Assembly: GCA_003131945.1 (NCBI GenBank)
Contig: PKWD01000474.1
Span: 14,302-21,688, forward strand
From: Acidimicrobiaceae bacterium
GTDB lineage: Bacteria > Actinomycetota > Acidimicrobiia > Acidimicrobiales > UBA8190
Direction of reading: 5' to 3'
Length of the DNA: 7,387 nt
Below, in pieces: positions 5,936 to 7,387 of this stretch. Both the position numbers and the translations under genes were made by a program. The notes beneath the pieces were generated by a model that did no database searches, was not told the DNA's origin, and saw nothing but the letters and a program-made list of their open reading frames with translations. Position 1 is the first letter of the stretch. Each line of letters begins with the position of its first letter.

Positions 5936-6774
5936 CCCTTCCCGCCCACACACGAGCTCCGGCCACCGATACCGCCTCGGGGGGCGCCAGGCGACGGCGC
6001 CCGGCCACGCCCCCCTGGGCCCGGTCGCTGTCCTACTGGCTCTACCAGTACAAGCGGACCTGGCGCGGTTCGATCACCACCAGCTTCCTCTATCCCGTCC
6101 TCTATCTGTCGGCCATCGGGGTCGGGCTCGGCTCGCTCGTGAACCACCACGCCCACACCGTCGGCGGTGTGAAGTACATCGACTTCCTCGCCCCCGGCCT
6201 CATGGCCGCCACCGCCATGCAGATCGGTGGCAACGAGGCCATGTACCCGGTCATGGGCGCCATCAAATGGATGCGGACCTACTTCGCCATGTTGGCCACA
6301 CCGCTCGGCGTCGTCGACGTCCTCATCGGGCACCTGGCCTGGATCGCGCTGCGCCTGACGCTGGTGTCCACGATCTACCTGGGGATCATGGCCCTGTTCG
6401 GCACCGTCCACTCCCCCTTCGCCCTTCTGGCCATCCCCGCCGGGGTGCTCACCGGTACCGCCTTCGCCGCACCGATCGCCGCCTTCTCCGCCACCCAGGT
6501 GAACGACGCCGGGTTCTCGGCTCTCTACCGCTTCGGCCTCATTCCTCTCTTTCTCTTCTCCGGGACCTTCTTCCCCATCACCCAGTTGCCCGGCTGGCTC
6601 CAGATCGCGGCCGAGGCCACGCCCCTCTACCACGGGGTGGCGCTGTGTCGGGCCCTCACCCTCGGACACTTGGACGCCGGCCCCGACATGGCCCACGTCG
6701 CCTATCTCGTCGCTCTGACCGTGCTCGGCTTCGCTTTGGCCCGCCACAGCTTCCGTCGCCGGCTCGTCACGTGA
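5932..6774 (+). CDS. ABC-2 type permease, NodJ family (first permease)
   Basis: A 280-residue inner-membrane permease with six predicted hydrophobic segments. A cytoplasmic Arg-rich N-terminus (RRRR at 20-23) and an amphipathic stretch (LSYWLYQYKRTWR, 33-45) lead into the first segment near 47-70. Then come FLAPGLMAATAM (85-96), LATPLGVVDVLIGHLAW (121-137), IPLFLFSGTFFPI (204-216) and ATPLYHGVALCRAL, all typical of NodJ/DrrB-type ABC-2 permeases. The ATG overlaps the ATPase stop by four bases and no separate ribosome binding site is seen, so translation is probably coupled. The stop in turn overlaps the GTG of a second, related permease. The two permeases share motifs at matching positions but differ over most of their length, pointing to an old duplication and a heteromeric channel. 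Length is normal and the gene is complete. Confidence 0.93.
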   Translation: MTLPAHTRAPATDTASGGARRRRPATPPWARSLSYWLYQYKRTWRGSITTSFLYPVLYLSAIGVGLGSLVNHHAHTVGGVKYIDFLAPGLMAATAMQIGGNEAMYPVMGAIKWMRTYFAMLATPLGVVDVLIGHLAWIALRLTLVSTIYLGIMALFGTVHSPFALLAIPAGVLTGTAFAAPIAAFSATQVNDAGFSALYRFGLIPLFLFSGTFFPITQLPGWLQIAAEATPLYHGVALCRALTLGHLDAGPDMAHVAYLVALTVLGFALARHSFRRRLVT

Positions 6775-7387
6775 GTTCGGCCGCCATACCCCTGCGCGTC
6801 ACGCCCTCCATCTTCCTGAGCGGACGCCGGGCCCGTCGGATCGTGGAACGCAACATCCTCGTCTACCGGCGCGGCTGGATCTTCTTCGTCTCCGGCTTCT
6901 TCGAGCCGTTCTTCTATCTCCTGTCCATCGGTGTGGGCTTGAACAAGCTCGTCGGTGCCCTGCCCCTCGGCGGCCACACTGTCGCTTACACCGCCTACGT
7001 GGCGCCCGGGCTCCTGGCCTCCTCGGCCATGAACGGCGCCATGTTCGACTCGACCTTCAACATCTTCTTCAAGCTGAAGATCGCCAAGACCTACGACGCC
7101 ATGCTGTCGACCCCCCTGGCGCCGACCGACATCGCCCTGGGCGAGCTCGCCTGGGCCCTTCTGCGCGGGTCGATCTACTCGGCCGCCTTCCTGCTGGCCA
7201 TGACCGGCTTCGGCTACGACCTCACGCCTTGGGCGGTCCTCTGCTACCCCGCCGCCATCCTCATCAGCTTCGCCTTCGCCGGTGTCGGGATGGCGGCCAC
7301 CTCCTTCATGCGCAGCTGGCAGGACTTCGACAAGGTCTCTCTCGCCCTCATCCCGTTGTTCTTGTTCTCCGGGACGTTCTTCCCGGT
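6771..7387 (+). CDS. ABC-2 type permease, NodJ family (second permease), C-terminus cut by window edge
   Basis: From the GTG at 6771 the frame stays open to the window end, giving 205 residues; about 60-70 more would be expected from the first permease. Seen: an Arg-rich N-terminus (GRRARR, 18-23), RNILVYRRGW (27-36), a first membrane segment with FEPFFYLLSIGVGL (44-57), VAPGLLASSAM, KTYDAMLSTPLAPTDIALGELAW, and IPLFLFSGTFFP (194-205) at the cut end. These blocks line up with those of the preceding permease (AIGVGLGSLV, LAPGLMAATAM, RTYFAMLATPLGVVDVLIGHLAW, IPLFLFSGTFFP), so the two are paralogues. The GTG overlaps the preceding stop as GTGA, so it is translationally coupled and the two products are made together. 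The likely complex is one ATPase dimer with one copy of each permease; that stoichiometry is inference. Confidence 0.9.
   Translation, partial: MSSAAIPLRVTPSIFLSGRRARRIVERNILVYRRGWIFFVSGFFEPFFYLLSIGVGLNKLVGALPLGGHTVAYTAYVAPGLLASSAMNGAMFDSTFNIFFKLKIAKTYDAMLSTPLAPTDIALGELAWALLRGSIYSAAFLLAMTGFGYDLTPWAVLCYPAAILISFAFAGVGMAATSFMRSWQDFDKVSLALIPLFLFSGTFFP

Noticed and set aside
4868..5953. Minus-strand open frame (361 codons) opposite the ABC ATPase, and a similar one at 5803-6747
   Set aside because: Both lie antisense to genes with complete ABC motifs and give repetitive Gly/Val/Glu/His translations.
4964..7387. Rhizobial nodIJ nodulation locus
   Set aside because: The family resemblance is real, but no nodABC or other nodulation genes or nod boxes are present. 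NodIJ-like exporters are widespread in actinobacteria.

Overview
The window is very GC-rich and carries eight protein genes, two of them cut by the window edges. Several families point to a high-GC actinomycete-type bacterium (Actinomycetota, possibly an uncultured Acidimicrobiia-like lineage; the class is inference). These are an MptB-like polyprenol-phosphomannose-dependent mannosyltransferase, an F420-dependent Ddn-type nitroreductase/quinone reductase, a stand-alone FhuF-like [2Fe-2S] protein and a NodI/DrrA-type exporter. GTG starts and 4-base stop/start overlaps also fit. No RNA gene, CRISPR array, insertion sequence, phage gene or attachment site was seen.

Region 1 (1-2403) holds two divergent integral-membrane GT-C glycosyltransferases: a GT87/DUF2029-type protein on the minus strand, cut by the left edge, and an MptB-like protein on the plus strand. 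The 139 bases between their chosen starts must hold both 5' ends. They probably make or extend a cell-envelope (lipo)glycan.

Region 2 (2424-3984) holds a small NTF2/SnoaL-like protein (minus), a TetR/AcrR regulator of the LmrA/YxaF type (plus) and a Ddn-like F420-dependent reductase (minus). The NTF2-like and tetR genes diverge from a 97-base gap. Two overlapping palindromes in that gap sit between a good -35 and -10 for tetR and over the predicted start of the opposite transcript. This is the usual layout for an autoregulated TetR operator controlling its divergent neighbour.

Region 3 (4045-7387) runs on the plus strand: an FhuF-like iron reductase (possibly leaderless, GTG start), then 40 bases later a NodI/DrrA-type ATPase and two different NodJ-type ABC-2 permeases. 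The three ABC genes are linked by ATGA and GTGA overlaps, so they are almost certainly one operon making an ATPase plus heteromeric-permease exporter. The second permease is cut by the right edge.

Nothing here is clearly a new system. The points most worth following are the TetR operator architecture and the pairing of the FhuF-like reductase with an exporter of unknown substrate.
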